Below are positions 34,457 to 43,754 of a stretch of DNA of 64,000 nt, piece after piece. Numbering within the stretch: the first letter of the stretch is position 1; each line of letters opens with the position of its first letter. Made by a program: the position numbers and the translations under genes. The DNA is taken from positions 806,001 to 870,000 of the forward strand of contig NZ_AP023439.1 in the NCBI RefSeq assembly GCF_014701095.1, written 5' to 3'. Source of the stretch: Streptomyces tuirus (GTDB lineage Bacteria; Actinomycetota; Actinomycetes; Streptomycetales; Streptomycetaceae). The notes below the pieces were generated by a model. The model did no database searches, had not been told where the DNA came from, and was given only the letters and a program-made list of their open reading frames with translations.

Positions 34457-35695
34457 ATGGCGGAGACGGCGATCGACTACGGTGCGGTGTTCAAGGCCCT
34501 GCCCGGCATGGTGGCGCTCCTGACACCCGAACTCGTCTACGCGGACGTCAACGAGGAGTTCGTCCGCGTCTCCGGCCGCTCGCGCGAGCAGCTCATCGGC
34601 AAGTACCTGTTCGACGTCTTCCCGGACAACCCGAACGACCCGGCCGCGACCGGCATGCGCAACCTGGAGGCCTCGCTGTACCGCGTCCTGGCCACTGGGG
34701 AGCGCGACACCATGGCCCTGCAGCGCTACGACGTCGAGGACCCGGAGCGGCCCGGCGAGTGGTCGAAGCGCTACTGGAGCCCGGTGAACGCGCCGCTGCT
34801 CGGCCCCGACGGCAAGGTCGTGCTGATCCTGCACCGCGTGGAGGAGGTCACGGAGCTGATCCGGGCCCGGGGCGGTTCTCCGGGGAACCGGAACAGCCGG
34901 GCCCGGGTGCTGGAGGCCGAGCTGTACACCCGCGCCCGTGAGCTGCAGGAGCTCAACGAGCGGCTGCGCCAGGCGCACTCCCGGGAGCGGGAGGTGGCAC
35001 TGGCGCTGCAGGAGGCGATGCTGCCCGCGCCCCGGCAGGTCCGCGATCACCCGGCCGCCGTCCGGTACCGGCCCGCCGTGGGGTCCCTCAATGTGTGCGG
35101 CGACTGGTACGACATGGTCGACCTGGTGGGCGGCGACCGGATCGGCGTGGCCGTGGGCGACGTGGTCGGACACGGGCTGGAGGCGGCAGGTGTGATGGGC
35201 CAGCTGCGCAGTGCGCTCAGCGCGGCCTCCCGGGTGGCCGCGGGGCCCGCCCAGGCCCTGGACGTGCTGGGGCGCTACGCGCATGTGATCAACGGGGCCG
35301 AGTCGGCGACCGCCGTGACGACCTTCATCGACTGCGACCGCCACGTCATCACGTACAGCAGCGCCGGACATCCCCCGCCCGTGCTCGTCCACGCCGACGG
35401 CCGCACGGAGTATCTCGACCAGGCCACGGACACGCCGCTCGACGCCCGCCCGGACCCGATCCCGAGGCCCCAGGCCGAGACCGTGTTCACGCCGGGCGCC
35501 ACGCTCGTGCTGTACACCGACGGTCTGATCGAACGGCGTCGCGAGGACATCGACAAGGGTCTGGAGCGGCTCGCCGACTCCCTGCGCGACCATCGTGACC
35601 AGGATCCCGAGAGCCTCGCCGACACCGTTCTGCTGGAGTTGCTGCCGCCCGGCGGTGCGACCGACGACACCGCGCTGATCATCGTGCGGCTGTGA
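34457..35695 (+). CDS. PAS-domain SpoIIE-type PP2C phosphatase
   Basis: The 412-residue protein starts at ATG 34457. A PAS domain (about 10-130: ALLTPELVYADVNEEFVRVS) is followed by a helical linker likely to be coiled coil (LEAELYTRARELQELNERLR) and a SpoIIE PP2C domain (about 185-410: ALQEAMLPAPRQV, VCGDWYDMVDLVGGDRIGVA, VGDVVGHGLEAAGVMGQLR, TYSSAGHPPPVLVHADG, DDTALIIVRL). Metal-binding Asp residues are intact. No kinase domain is attached. Together with the upstream multidomain phosphatase it probably feeds a sigma-B-type or related regulatory cascade. Confidence 0.9.
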   Translation: MAETAIDYGAVFKALPGMVALLTPELVYADVNEEFVRVSGRSREQLIGKYLFDVFPDNPNDPAATGMRNLEASLYRVLATGERDTMALQRYDVEDPERPGEWSKRYWSPVNAPLLGPDGKVVLILHRVEEVTELIRARGGSPGNRNSRARVLEAELYTRARELQELNERLRQAHSREREVALALQEAMLPAPRQVRDHPAAVRYRPAVGSLNVCGDWYDMVDLVGGDRIGVAVGDVVGHGLEAAGVMGQLRSALSAASRVAAGPAQALDVLGRYAHVINGAESATAVTTFIDCDRHVITYSSAGHPPPVLVHADGRTEYLDQATDTPLDARPDPIPRPQAETVFTPGATLVLYTDGLIERRREDIDKGLERLADSLRDHRDQDPESLADTVLLELLPPGGATDDTALIIVRL

Positions 35696-36151
35696 CTAAA
35701 GGCGGGTCTTGCCGTGGTCGAGCAGCCGGACGCGGTCCACGTTCTGCCGGTCCTCGGCGTCCGCGCTGGGCTCGCCGGCGAACCACGCGTCGAGGATCTC
35801 CGTCAGCAGCGGCTCCGAGGTCAGCCGCAGGCTGAGGGCGAGCACGTTGGCGTCGTTCCAGCGGCGCGCCCCGTCGGCCGTGTAGGCGTCCGTGCACAGG
35901 GCGGCCCGCACGCCGGGCACCTTGTTCGCGGCGATCGAGGCGCCCGTGCCGGTCCAGCAGCACACCACCGCCTGGTCCGCCGTGCCGTCGGCGACCTCGC
36001 GGGCCGCGGCCTCGGAACACACCGCCCACTGCGGGTCGTCGTCGGGGCGCAGCGCGCCGTGCGGGCGCACCTCGTGCCCCCGCTCGCGCAGCGCGGCCAC
36101 GAGGGAGCGGGCGACCGGTTCGTCCATGTCGGAGGAGACAGAGATCCGCAT
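35696..36151 (-). CDS. RpiB/LacAB-family sugar-phosphate isomerase
   Basis: From ATG 36151 the protein is 151 residues, MRISVSSDMDEPVARSLVAA onward. It has the RpiB/LacA/LacB fold: an Asp in SSDM near the start, the VVCCWTGTGASIAANKVPGV loop (active Cys region, phosphate binding) and ARRWNDANVLALSLRLTSEP. The family interconverts ribose/ribulose 5-phosphate or allose/galactose phosphates. Its exact sugar cannot be read off; the SSDM start differs from the more usual GSDH. It converges on the SpoIIE gene, ending right after its stop. Confidence 0.88.
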   Translation of the reverse strand: MRISVSSDMDEPVARSLVAALRERGHEVRPHGALRPDDDPQWAVCSEAAAREVADGTADQAVVCCWTGTGASIAANKVPGVRAALCTDAYTADGARRWNDANVLALSLRLTSEPLLTEILDAWFAGEPSADAEDRQNVDRVRLLDHGKTRL

Positions 36152-36345
36152 GCCTGGCAGGTTACTCGCCGGGGCGGCCGGGACCACCGCCCACAGCAGC
36201 CGTCCGCCGGCAAGAGCCACCGGCCCGCCACGCACCCCCGCGATCGCGCCAGGCCACCCGTTCGGCTTGCCCGTCACCCGGGCGGCGCAGCACGCTGGTC
36301 CCGCGGTCCTCCCCAGCCGCATGAGCACCACCGGACGCCTCCACC

Positions 36346-36362
36346 TGACTGACCATCAGTCA
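36346..36362. promoter_or_regulatory. perfect TGACTGA/TCAGTCA palindrome, TetR-type operator candidate
   Basis: Arms TGACTGA and TCAGTCA with a CCA spacer lie in the 352-bp gap between the divergent isomerase and acyltransferase genes (36152-36503), 142 bp before the acyltransferase. No regulator is adjacent. The rest of the gap shows no gene. Confidence 0.6.
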
Positions 36363-36503
36363 ATTGGCGAAGGATCTGTGCGGTCCGCCCGCACGAGGTG
36401 CCCGGTGGCCGTGCCTGCACCTACACTGGCACCCCACGACATGCCGGTTGACCTGCTGGAACGCGGCGGTTGAGTCCACCGCGAGAGTCGAGGAGCGCCC
36501 GCT

Positions 36504-37223
36504 TTGTTCTACTACCTGTTGAAATATGTATTGCTGGGCCCGCTGCTGAGACTGGTCTTCCGGCCTCGAATAGAGGGTCTGGAGCATGTTCCCTCGGAGG
36601 GCGCCGCCATCGTCGCCGGGAACCACCTGTCGTTCTCGGACCACTTCCTGATGCCCGCGATCCTCAAACGGCGCATCACCTTCCTCGCGAAGGCCGAGTA
36701 CTTCACGGGCCCGGGACTCAAAGGCCGCCTGACGGCGTTCTTCTTCCGCAGCGCGGGGCAGATCCCGGTCGACCGCTCCGGCAAGGACGCGGGCCAGGCG
36801 GCGATCCGCGAGGGCCTCGGTGTGCTGAGCAAGGACGAGTTGCTCGGCATCTACCCCGAGGGCACGCGCTCGCACGACGGCCGCCTCTACAAGGGCAAGG
36901 TCGGAGTGGCGGTCATGGCCCTCAAGGCCGGCGTCCCGGTGATCCCCTGCGCGATGATCGGCACCTTCGAGGCCCAGCCGCCCGGCAAGGTCATCCCCAA
37001 CATCCACCCCGTCGTGATCCGCTTCGGCAAGCCCCTGGACTTCTCCCGCTACGAGGGCATGGAGAACGAGAAGGCCATCCTGCGCGCCGTCACCGACGAG
37101 ATCATGTACGCCATCCTCTCCCTGTCGGAGCAGGAGTACGTCGACCAGTACGCGGCCGTGGTGAAGGCCGAGGAGGCCGCCGCCGCCAAGGAGCGCAAGC
37201 GGCGGCGCATGCCCCTCGGTTGA
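36504..37223 (+). CDS. 1-acyl-sn-glycerol-3-phosphate acyltransferase (PlsC family)
   Basis: The 239-residue enzyme starts at TTG 36504 with GAGGAG upstream. A membrane-proximal N-terminus (MFYYLLKYVLLGPLLRLVF) precedes the acyltransferase motifs: NHLSFSDHF (NHx4D catalytic pair) near residue 41, IPVDRSGKDAG, and YPEGTRSHDGRLYKGK near residue 115. VPVIPCAMIGT follows. The family makes phosphatidic acid from lysophosphatidic acid at the cytosolic membrane face. Several PlsC paralogues exist in actinobacteria, so its precise lipid substrate is uncertain. The Lys/Arg/Ala-rich tail is typical. Confidence 0.9.
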   Translation: MFYYLLKYVLLGPLLRLVFRPRIEGLEHVPSEGAAIVAGNHLSFSDHFLMPAILKRRITFLAKAEYFTGPGLKGRLTAFFFRSAGQIPVDRSGKDAGQAAIREGLGVLSKDELLGIYPEGTRSHDGRLYKGKVGVAVMALKAGVPVIPCAMIGTFEAQPPGKVIPNIHPVVIRFGKPLDFSRYEGMENEKAILRAVTDEIMYAILSLSEQEYVDQYAAVVKAEEAAAAKERKRRRMPLG

Positions 37224-37268
37224 GCTCTGCTGCCGGCAGAGGCACGTTCCGGCCGCCCGCGATATGAG

Positions 37269-37300
37269 TGAGGGGCGGCCGGTGTCCCGGCCGCCCCTCA
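37269..37300. terminator. bidirectional hairpin between plsC-like gene and tap
   Basis: TGAGGGGCGGCCGG and CCGGCCGCCCCTCA, 14-bp perfect arms with loop TGTC, lie between the convergent acyltransferase and tripeptidyl aminopeptidase genes. Confidence 0.85.
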
Positions 37301-37323
37301 GCACCGTGCGGAATCGGCTACGC

Positions 37324-38925
37324 CTACGGCTTCGGCGTGGCGTGCGGCGCGCAGGTCACGTCGGCGCCGTCCAGCTTGCCGGTGAGCAGGTAACTGTCCA
37401 CGCGGGAGTTGATGCACGGGTTGACCAGGCCGGTGACGCCGTGGGAGCCGGCGTCCTTCTCCGTGATCAGACGGGAGCCCTTGAACCGCTTGTGCAGCTC
37501 CACGGCGCCCTCGTACGGGGTGGCCGCGTCACGCTCGGACTGGACGATGAGCACACCGGGCAGGCCCTTGCCGGTCTTGACGTTCACCGGCGTCTGCTGC
37601 TTGGCCGGCCAGGTGGCGCACGGCAGGTTCATCCAGGCGTTGGCCCACGTCATGAAGGGGTGGTCCTTGTGGAGCCGGGTGTTGTCCCGGTCCCAGGTGC
37701 GCCAGCTGGTGGGCCACTTGGCGTCGGCGCACTCCACGGCCGTGTAGACGGCGTTGCCGTTCTCCGAGGACGCGTTGCCCGCCGTGTCGGACAGGTCGGG
37801 GGCCGCGGCGTCGACGAGCGCCTGGGTGTCGCCGGCGACGTAGTTGCTGAAGACCGAGGCGGTCGGCGCCCAGGCGGAGTCGTAGTACGGGGCGCTCTGG
37901 AAGAAGGAGATGAGCTCGGCCGGGCCGACGACCCCGCCGATGGGGTTCTTCTTCGCGGTCGCGCGCAGCTCCAGCCACTTCGCCTGGACGGCTGCGCGGG
38001 TGGTGCCGAGGTGGTAGGTCGCGTCGTTCTGCGCGACCCAGTCCTGCCAGTCCTTCCAGCGGCCCTCGAACGCGACGTCCTGGTCCAGGTTGGCCTGGTA
38101 CCAGATCTTGTCGCGGGAGGGGTTGACGACGCTGTCGACGACCATGCGGCGCACGTGGCCCGGGAAGAGCGTGCCGTAGACGGCGCCCAGGTAGGTGCCG
38201 TAGGAGACGCCGAGGAAGTTGAGCTTCTTCTCGCCGAGGGCGGCGCGGATGACGTCGAGGTCGCGCGCGGTGTTCGGCGTGGTCATGTGCGGCAGCATCG
38301 CGCCGCTGCGCTCCTGGCAGCCCTCGGCGTACTCGCGGGCCAGCTTGCGCTGGGCGAGCTTGTCCGCCTCGGAGTCGGGCACCGGGTCGGCCTTGGGCGC
38401 CTTGACGAACTCCTGCGGGTCGACGCAGGAGATGGGCGCGGACTTGCCGACGCCGCGCGGGTCGAAGCCCACGAAGTCATAGGCCTTGGCGGCGTTGGCC
38501 CAGATGGGGTTCTTGGCGGTGACCCGGGCCGGGAAGCGCAGTCCGGAGCCGCCGGGGCCGCCGGGGTTGTAGATGAGCGCGCCCTGCCGCTCAGCCTTCG
38601 TGCCCGTGTTGCCGATGCGGTCGACGGCGAGCTTGATCTGCTTGCCGTAGGGCTTGGCGTAGTCGAGCGGCACGGTGACGTACCCGCACTGGATCGGCTT
38701 GGCCAGGTTCCAGTCGGCGGGGCAGTCCTGCCAGTCGATACCGGCCTTCGCGGCCCGGGCGGCGGCGATCGCGGCGCCCCGCGCCTCGCGGTCCTGGCCG
38801 GAACCGCTGCCCGCGCTCGCGTTCGCGGTGGGCGCCGCGACGGCACCGGCTATCAGCGTGGCCGTGACGAGCGCGCCGGCCGAACCGAGCGCCGCCACCC
38901 GCTTCTTCGGTCTCGAACCCCTCAA
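37324..38925 (-). CDS. tap: secreted tripeptidyl aminopeptidase (alpha/beta hydrolase, S33)
   Basis: This is a 533-residue secreted serine peptidase, start TTG 38925 with GGGGAGG upstream. The signal (basic RGSRPKKR, hydrophobic AALGSAGALVTATLIAGAV) is followed by a propeptide. Oxyanion region is YNPGGPGGSGLRF. Nucleophile Ser241 lies in GVSYGTYLG, Asp466 in VQSERDAATPYEG and His495 in DAGSHGVTG. It matches the Streptomyces Tap enzyme, which removes N-terminal tripeptides from proteins outside the cell. C-terminal Cys residues (NPCINS, VTCAPH) suggest a disulfide. The region 38926-39061 upstream holds only the ribosome site and presumed promoter. Confidence 0.93.
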   Translation of the reverse strand: MRGSRPKKRVAALGSAGALVTATLIAGAVAAPTANASAGSGSGQDREARGAAIAAARAAKAGIDWQDCPADWNLAKPIQCGYVTVPLDYAKPYGKQIKLAVDRIGNTGTKAERQGALIYNPGGPGGSGLRFPARVTAKNPIWANAAKAYDFVGFDPRGVGKSAPISCVDPQEFVKAPKADPVPDSEADKLAQRKLAREYAEGCQERSGAMLPHMTTPNTARDLDVIRAALGEKKLNFLGVSYGTYLGAVYGTLFPGHVRRMVVDSVVNPSRDKIWYQANLDQDVAFEGRWKDWQDWVAQNDATYHLGTTRAAVQAKWLELRATAKKNPIGGVVGPAELISFFQSAPYYDSAWAPTASVFSNYVAGDTQALVDAAAPDLSDTAGNASSENGNAVYTAVECADAKWPTSWRTWDRDNTRLHKDHPFMTWANAWMNLPCATWPAKQQTPVNVKTGKGLPGVLIVQSERDAATPYEGAVELHKRFKGSRLITEKDAGSHGVTGLVNPCINSRVDSYLLTGKLDGADVTCAPHATPKP

Positions 38926-39061
38926 GGGGGACCTCCCCGTACCTCGTTGCGATCAGTACGGGGGATCCTTCCTGTTGTGGGGTCCCTGACAACAGAGCCG
39001 GACGCCCTTCTTTGCCAATCCGATAAACGGAGAGGCCGTGCTGCTCTACGGACGCCTGTGT

Positions 39062-39829
39062 CTACGGGAGCGACGCGCATGCCTGGTCGAGCAGTCGCCG
39101 CAGTCTGAGGGCGTCCGGCGCCACCGCGGTCACCAGCGCCGCGGGTCCGGCGAGCGGCACGACCGAGGCCCCCTCCCCCAGCACCGTCGCGGACACCGGA
39201 TCGGCGGCGAACTCCGGGCGGACGACGACCAGTTGTCCGACGGCCCGCTGCCCCGCCAGGACGGCGGGCCCGTCCCAGCCGCCCGGCGCGCCGGGCCCGC
39301 AGGCCAGTTCCTGGTCGAGCACGGCCTGCCCGCCGACCCGCACGGTCAGACGGCTCGTGAGCCGCCCGGGTTCCTCGCCGACGCGTCCGAGCACCTGCTC
39401 CTCGCGCAGCACCAGCCGGGCGGTGGGTGCGAGCTCGACGCGGGTGGTGACGTACAGGTCGCTGCCCTGGGTGGAGATCAACTGCTCGGGCAGCCAGTGC
39501 AGTTCGCCGTGACCGGCGACCTCGAGCCGGACGTCGTAGCGGGCCTCGCCCTTCGCCTGCCCGGGCAGCGCGATGGTGGCGGCGGCCGATCCGACGGACA
39601 GCCGCGCTCCCTCCTCCACCCGTCCCTCCACGGTGAAGTGGTCTCCGCCGAGCGGCCCGCTCATCGCGCCGACCAGCATGACCCGGGCCTCGGAGCCGGT
39701 GGCCCGGGTGCGCCGCAGGGCCAGGGGTCCGTCGCTCTCCAGCACGGGCAGCGACGTCCCGCCGCGCCCGTCGTCCCGGGCGACGATCCGTGCGAGGGAG
39801 CGCACCCCGGCCCCGCTCCGCACGTTCAC
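39062..39829 (-). CDS. ureD: urease accessory protein UreD (UreH)
   Basis: From GTG 39829, overlapping the ureG stop, the product is 255 residues of the UreD/UreH family (strand-rich; [70 protein letters not shown] end). It binds apo-urease and forms the nickel-delivery platform with UreF and UreG. It is the last gene of the operon. The sequence is shorter and more divergent than enterobacterial UreD, as usual in actinobacteria. Confidence 0.88.
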   Translation of the reverse strand: MNVRSGAGVRSLARIVARDDGRGGTSLPVLESDGPLALRRTRATGSEARVMLVGAMSGPLGGDHFTVEGRVEEGARLSVGSAAATIALPGQAKGEARYDVRLEVAGHGELHWLPEQLISTQGSDLYVTTRVELAPTARLVLREEQVLGRVGEEPGRLTSRLTVRVGGQAVLDQELACGPGAPGGWDGPAVLAGQRAVGQLVVVRPEFAADPVSATVLGEGASVVPLAGPAALVTAVAPDALRLRRLLDQACASLP

Positions 39830-40503
39830 GCGACCCACGCGGCGAGCTGCGCACGCACCCACGCGGCGACGTCCGCCACCCCGGCCTCGCTCCGCAACGA
39901 CTGGAAGACGACCGGCAGTTCGGCGCGCTGCGCCTTGGCGTCGGCGGCCATCCGGGCGAGGTCGGAGCCGACGTAGGGGGCGAGGTCGGTCTTGTTGACG
40001 ACGAGCAGGTCGGCGGTGGTGACGCCCGGTCCGCCCTTGCGCGGGATGTCGTCGCCCCCGGCCACGTCGATCACGAAGATCTGCGCGTCGACGAGCCCCT
40101 TGGAGAAGGTCGCGGTGAGGTTGTCCCCGCCGGACTCGACGAGCACCAGGTCCAGCGGTCCGACCGCGTCCTCCAGGTCCTCCACCGCCTCCAGGTTCGC
40201 GGAGATGTCGTCGCGGATCGCGGTGTGCGGGCAGGCGCCCGTCTCCACGGCGGTGATCCGCTCGGGCGGCAGCACGGCCTCGCGGAGCAGGAACTCGGCG
40301 TCCTCGCGTGTGTAGATGTCGTTGGTGACGACGGCGAGGGCCAGTTCGTCCCTGAGCGCCCGGCAGAGCGCGGCGACGGTCGCGGTCTTCCCGGATCCGA
40401 CGGGGCCGCCGAGTCCGATACGGAGCGCTCTGCGGGTGCCGTCGGGGCGATGGGCGTCCGCGCTCACGGCGGCGGGGCCGTCGTGGGTGTGGTCGAGGTG
40501 CAT
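39826..40503 (-). CDS. ureG: urease accessory GTPase UreG
   Basis: The 225-residue SIMIBI-class GTPase has a P-loop at [20 protein letters not shown] (about residue 31). [14 protein letters not shown] carries the switch region, [13 protein letters not shown] (Walker B and nearby) follows, and the base motif NKTDLAP. The N-terminus is His-rich (MHLDHTHDG) and could bind nickel, useful since no UreE is encoded. It powers nickel insertion into the active site. It overlaps ureD by 4 bp and is separated from ureF by a REP-like element. Confidence 0.94.
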   Translation of the reverse strand: MHLDHTHDGPAAVSADAHRPDGTRRALRIGLGGPVGSGKTATVAALCRALRDELALAVVTNDIYTREDAEFLLREAVLPPERITAVETGACPHTAIRDDISANLEAVEDLEDAVGPLDLVLVESGGDNLTATFSKGLVDAQIFVIDVAGGDDIPRKGGPGVTTADLLVVNKTDLAPYVGSDLARMAADAKAQRAELPVVFQSLRSEAGVADVAAWVRAQLAAWVA

Positions 40504-40540
40504 GTGCGGCTCCTTGGGGTGGTGTGCGCTCGGGTCGGAG

Positions 40541-40586
40541 TGCGGGTGAGTGGGGGCTGATCGCGCAGTGCCCCGCGCCCCTGAGG
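40541..40586. repeat. REP-like dispersed element, copy C
   Basis: This 46-bp block is 39 of 46 identical to 19411-19456 (core CGCGCAGTGCCCCGCGCC, tail CCTGAGGG). It lies between ureF and ureG, the only sizeable gap in the urease operon (113 bp). Confidence 0.7.
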
Positions 40587-40616
40587 GGGTCGGTCTTCAG
40601 GGCGTTCGGGGGCCGG

Positions 40617-41291
40617 CTACGACGCGAACAGCCGCACCGGCCACGCCGCATGCACCTCCGCCCCGATCTCCAGCAGAGGTGCCGACCCCGCGGGCAGGGC
40701 GTCGACCCCCTCGTCGACCATCTTCCGGGCCGCCTCCACCGCCCGGTCCGCGACCCGGTCCACCTCCGGCGCCAGCCGGGCCAGCACCCGCGTCGCGTCG
40801 AACGGATCCAGGCTCAGCAACCGCACGGTCGCCGACGCGGGCCCGCTCACGCTCTCGTACGCCGCGCAGTACGCCGCGTCCGTAGGTCCCAGCCCTGCCG
40901 CCCGGGCCGCCAGCCCGAGCACCACCGGCTGATGCGCGCCCTTGGGGAACTGTCTGCCGAGGGCGTCCAGTTCGGCGGACGGCCAGGTCGCCCGGGCGGC
41001 CCGCAGCAGCTGACGTCCCAGCTTCCGCGCGGCGACGCGCAGTGCGGGCGACGGCGTACGCGCGTCCGCGGCCCGGTCCAGCGTGACGGGGTCGATCCCG
41101 AGCGCCGCCGCCGCGGACAGTCCCGCCGCCGTCAGCCCCGCCGTGTGCAACCGCCCCCGGCAGAACTCCCCCAGGCTCGCCGCCCCGCTGATCCGGCCGG
41201 CCTTGACCGCCGCCTCGGCACCGCCGGAGTGCGCATGCCCCCCGGCGGGAAACCGCCCGTCGGCCAGGACGAGTAGCGCTGCACGCGACAT
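40617..41291 (-). CDS. ureF: urease accessory protein UreF
   Basis: From ATG 41291 the product is 224 residues, all-helical. MSRAALLVLADGRFPAGGHA at the start and HSGG match the UreF N-terminus (FPxGGxxxSxG), and ALRVAARKLGRQLLRAARAT and GLGPTDAAYCAAYESVSGPA complete the family pattern. UreF bridges UreD and UreG as the GTPase-controlling subunit. It starts 10 bp after ureC. A longer frame reaching 41798 runs through ureC and is not coding. Confidence 0.9.
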   Translation of the reverse strand: MSRAALLVLADGRFPAGGHAHSGGAEAAVKAGRISGAASLGEFCRGRLHTAGLTAAGLSAAAALGIDPVTLDRAADARTPSPALRVAARKLGRQLLRAARATWPSAELDALGRQFPKGAHQPVVLGLAARAAGLGPTDAAYCAAYESVSGPASATVRLLSLDPFDATRVLARLAPEVDRVADRAVEAARKMVDEGVDALPAGSAPLLEIGAEVHAAWPVRLFAS

Positions 41292-41301
41292 CAGACCACC
41301 C

Positions 41302-43023
41302 TCAGAACAGGAAGTACCGCTGAGCCATGGGGAGTTCGGCCGCGGGCGCCGCCTCGACCAGTTCTCCGTCGATGTGCACGGCGAAGCTGTCGGGGTCGAC
41401 CCGCACCTCGGGCCGGGCGTCGTTCTCGCGCATGTCGGCCTTGGTGACACCGCGGGTCGAAGCGATCGCCGCGAACCGCTTGCCGAGCCCCAGCCGCTCC
41501 GGCAGCCCCGCTTCGACGGCCAGGGGCGCGACGAAGTTGAGGGAGTTGGAGGCCGGTGCCCGCCCGATCGCCCCGTACATCGGGCGCGGCAGGATCGGCT
41601 GCGGGGTGGGGATCGAGGCGTTCGCGTCGCCCATCTGCGCGTAGGCGATCTGCCCGCCCTTGATGACGAGCTGCGGCTTGACCCCGAAGAACGCCGGTTC
41701 CCACAGCACCAGGTCGGCCAGCTTGCCGCTCTCCACCGACCCGACCTCTCCGGCCAGGCCCTGGGCGAGCGCGGGGTTGATCGTGTACTTGGCGACATAG
41801 CGGCGTACCCGGTGGTTGTCGGCGCGTCCGTCCCCGGGCAGGGCGCCCCGCCGCCGCTTCATCACGTGCGCGGTCTGCCAGGTGCGCATGACGACCTCGC
41901 CCACGCGCCCCATGGCCTGGGAGTCGGAGGAGATGATCGAGATCGCGCCCAGGTCGTGCAGCACGTCCTCCGCGCCGATCGTCGACGGCCGGATCCGGGA
42001 CTCGGCGAAGGCCAGGTCCTCCGGCACCGCGGGGTTGAGGTGGTGGCAGACCATCAGCATGTCGAGGTGTTCCTCGGCGGTGTTGACGGTGAACGGCCGG
42101 GTCGGGTTGGTGGAGCTGGGCAGCACGTACGACTCGGACACCACGGTCATGATGTCCGGCGCGTGCCCGCCGCCCGCACCCTCGGTGTGGTACGCGTGGA
42201 TGCCCCGCCCGGCGATGGCGGCGAGTGTGTCGCCGACGAAGCCGGCCTCGTTGAGCGTGTCCGTGTGGATCGCGACCTGGATGCCGGTCTGCTCGGCGAC
42301 GGTCAGCGAGGCGTCGATGACGGCCGGGGTGGAGCCCCAGTCCTCGTGCAGCTTCAGTCCGAGGGCGCCGCCGCGGATCTGGGACAGCATCGCCTCGTGG
42401 GAGACGGTGTTGCCCTTGCCGAGCAGCCCGATGTTGAGCGGGTAGGCCTCCATCGCCTCCAGCATCCTCGCGAGGTGCCAGGGGCCGGGGGTCACGGTGG
42501 TGGCCTTGGAGCCCTCCGCGGGGCCGGTGCCGCCGCCGACGAGGGTCGTGATGCCCGAGGAGAGGGCCTCGTCGGCGATCTGCGGGCAGATGAAGTGGAC
42601 GTGCGCGTCGATCGCGCCCGCCGTGAGGATGCGCCCGTTGCCGGCGATGATCTCCGTCTCCGGGCCGATGACCAGGTCGGGGTGGACGCCGTCCATGGTG
42701 TCGGGGTTGCCGGCCTTGCCGATGCCGGTGATCCGGCCGTCGCGGATGCCGACGTCGGCCTTGACGATCCCCCAGTGGTCGATGATGACCACACCGGTGA
42801 TCACGGTGTCCGGCGTGCCCTCGGCGCGAGTGGCCCGCGCCTGGCCCATGGACTCGCGGATGACCTTGCCGCCGCCGAAGACGGCCTCGTCACCGGCGAG
42901 ACCGGGGCCGCCGGAGCGGTCCTCCTCGATCTCGACCAGCAGGTCGGTGTCGGCGAGGCGGATCCGGTCGCCGGTCGTCGGGCCGAACAGGTCGGCGTAC
43001 GCGGCACGCGAGATCTCAGGCAT
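41302..43023 (-). CDS. ureC: urease alpha (catalytic) subunit
   Basis: The 573-residue catalytic subunit has the nickel ligands of a urease: His141 and His143 in [11 protein letters not shown], carbamylated Lys224 in [12 protein letters not shown], then [27 protein letters not shown] and the flap segment MVCHHLNP. The C-terminus is PMAQRYFLF. It hydrolyses urea to ammonia and carbamate in the cytosol. It starts at ATG 43023, overlapping ureB by 8 bp, so all three structural subunits are coupled. Confidence 0.96.
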   Translation of the reverse strand: MPEISRAAYADLFGPTTGDRIRLADTDLLVEIEEDRSGGPGLAGDEAVFGGGKVIRESMGQARATRAEGTPDTVITGVVIIDHWGIVKADVGIRDGRITGIGKAGNPDTMDGVHPDLVIGPETEIIAGNGRILTAGAIDAHVHFICPQIADEALSSGITTLVGGGTGPAEGSKATTVTPGPWHLARMLEAMEAYPLNIGLLGKGNTVSHEAMLSQIRGGALGLKLHEDWGSTPAVIDASLTVAEQTGIQVAIHTDTLNEAGFVGDTLAAIAGRGIHAYHTEGAGGGHAPDIMTVVSESYVLPSSTNPTRPFTVNTAEEHLDMLMVCHHLNPAVPEDLAFAESRIRPSTIGAEDVLHDLGAISIISSDSQAMGRVGEVVMRTWQTAHVMKRRRGALPGDGRADNHRVRRYVAKYTINPALAQGLAGEVGSVESGKLADLVLWEPAFFGVKPQLVIKGGQIAYAQMGDANASIPTPQPILPRPMYGAIGRAPASNSLNFVAPLAVEAGLPERLGLGKRFAAIASTRGVTKADMRENDARPEVRVDPDSFAVHIDGELVEAAPAAELPMAQRYFLF

Positions 43024-43327
43024 CGAGGGCACCTCCGGTCTCCCCGCGCAGGCCGGGCACCACACGGGCACCGGCCAGTGGCACGAGTTCGACGTCGACG
43101 GGGATCCCGGGCTCGAAGCGCACGGCCGTGCCGGCGGCGACGTTGAGCCGCCTGCCGCGCGCCGCGTCGCGGTCGAACTCCAGGCCGGGGTTGGCCTCGG
43201 CGAAGTGGTAGTGGGAGCCGACCTGGACGGGACGGTCGGCGGCGTTGAGGACGGTGAGGCGGACGACCTCGCGGCCCTCGTTGCAGACAATCGGCCCGTC
43301 GGCGAAGAGGATCTCTCCGGGAATCAC
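43016..43327 (-). CDS. ureB: urease beta subunit
   Basis: The 103-residue subunit is recognised from [40 protein letters not shown] and [20 protein letters not shown]. It packs with UreA and UreC in the (UreABC)n assembly and has no active-site residues. It overlaps the ureC start and begins 12 bp after ureA. The C-terminus ([12 protein letters not shown]) is unremarkable. Confidence 0.95.
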   Translation of the reverse strand: MIPGEILFADGPIVCNEGREVVRLTVLNAADRPVQVGSHYHFAEANPGLEFDRDAARGRRLNVAAGTAVRFEPGIPVDVELVPLAGARVVPGLRGETGGALDA

Positions 43328-43339
43328 GGCGCCTCCCCG

Positions 43340-43642
43340 TCAGACGATCGGGTCGTGGACGGTGACGAGCTTGGTGCCGTCCGGGAAGGTGGCTTCGACC
43401 TGGACGTCGTGGATCATCTCCGGGATGCCCTCCATGACGTCGTCCCTGGTCAGGATCTTGCGTCCGGAGGCCATGAGTTCGGCGACGGTGCGGCCGTCCC
43501 GGGCGCCCTCGAGGATGTGCGAGGTGATGAGCGCGACCGCCTCGGGGTGGTTGAGCTTCAGCCCGCGGGCCCGGCGCTTCTCGGCCACGTCGGCCGCCAC
43601 GTGGATCAGCAGCCGTTCTTGCTCATGCGGGGTCAGTTGCAC
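43340..43642 (-). CDS. ureA: urease gamma subunit
   Basis: From GTG 43642 the protein is 100 residues, the canonical length: [59 protein letters not shown] prefer this GTG (GAGG upstream) over another GTG seven codons earlier. It is first in the operon; the promoter must lie in 43643-43754, behind a minus-strand TetR gene. Confidence 0.95.
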   Translation of the reverse strand: MQLTPHEQERLLIHVAADVAEKRRARGLKLNHPEAVALITSHILEGARDGRTVAELMASGRKILTRDDVMEGIPEMIHDVQVEATFPDGTKLVTVHDPIV

Positions 43643-43754
43643 GTCCCACCTCACAGTCGTCACTCCGGGCCGTGCGGGGCCCGGTTGCCGCGGCCACGGG
43701 CAAAGTGCCAGGTGGCGTGGATCGGCAGGCTAATTGGACCGCGTTTCGGGCACG

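Noticed and set aside
31913..35593. 1226-codon open frame on the minus strand opposite the phosphatases
   Set aside because: It is the antisense of two clear SpoIIE-type genes, made long by codon bias; no family motifs.
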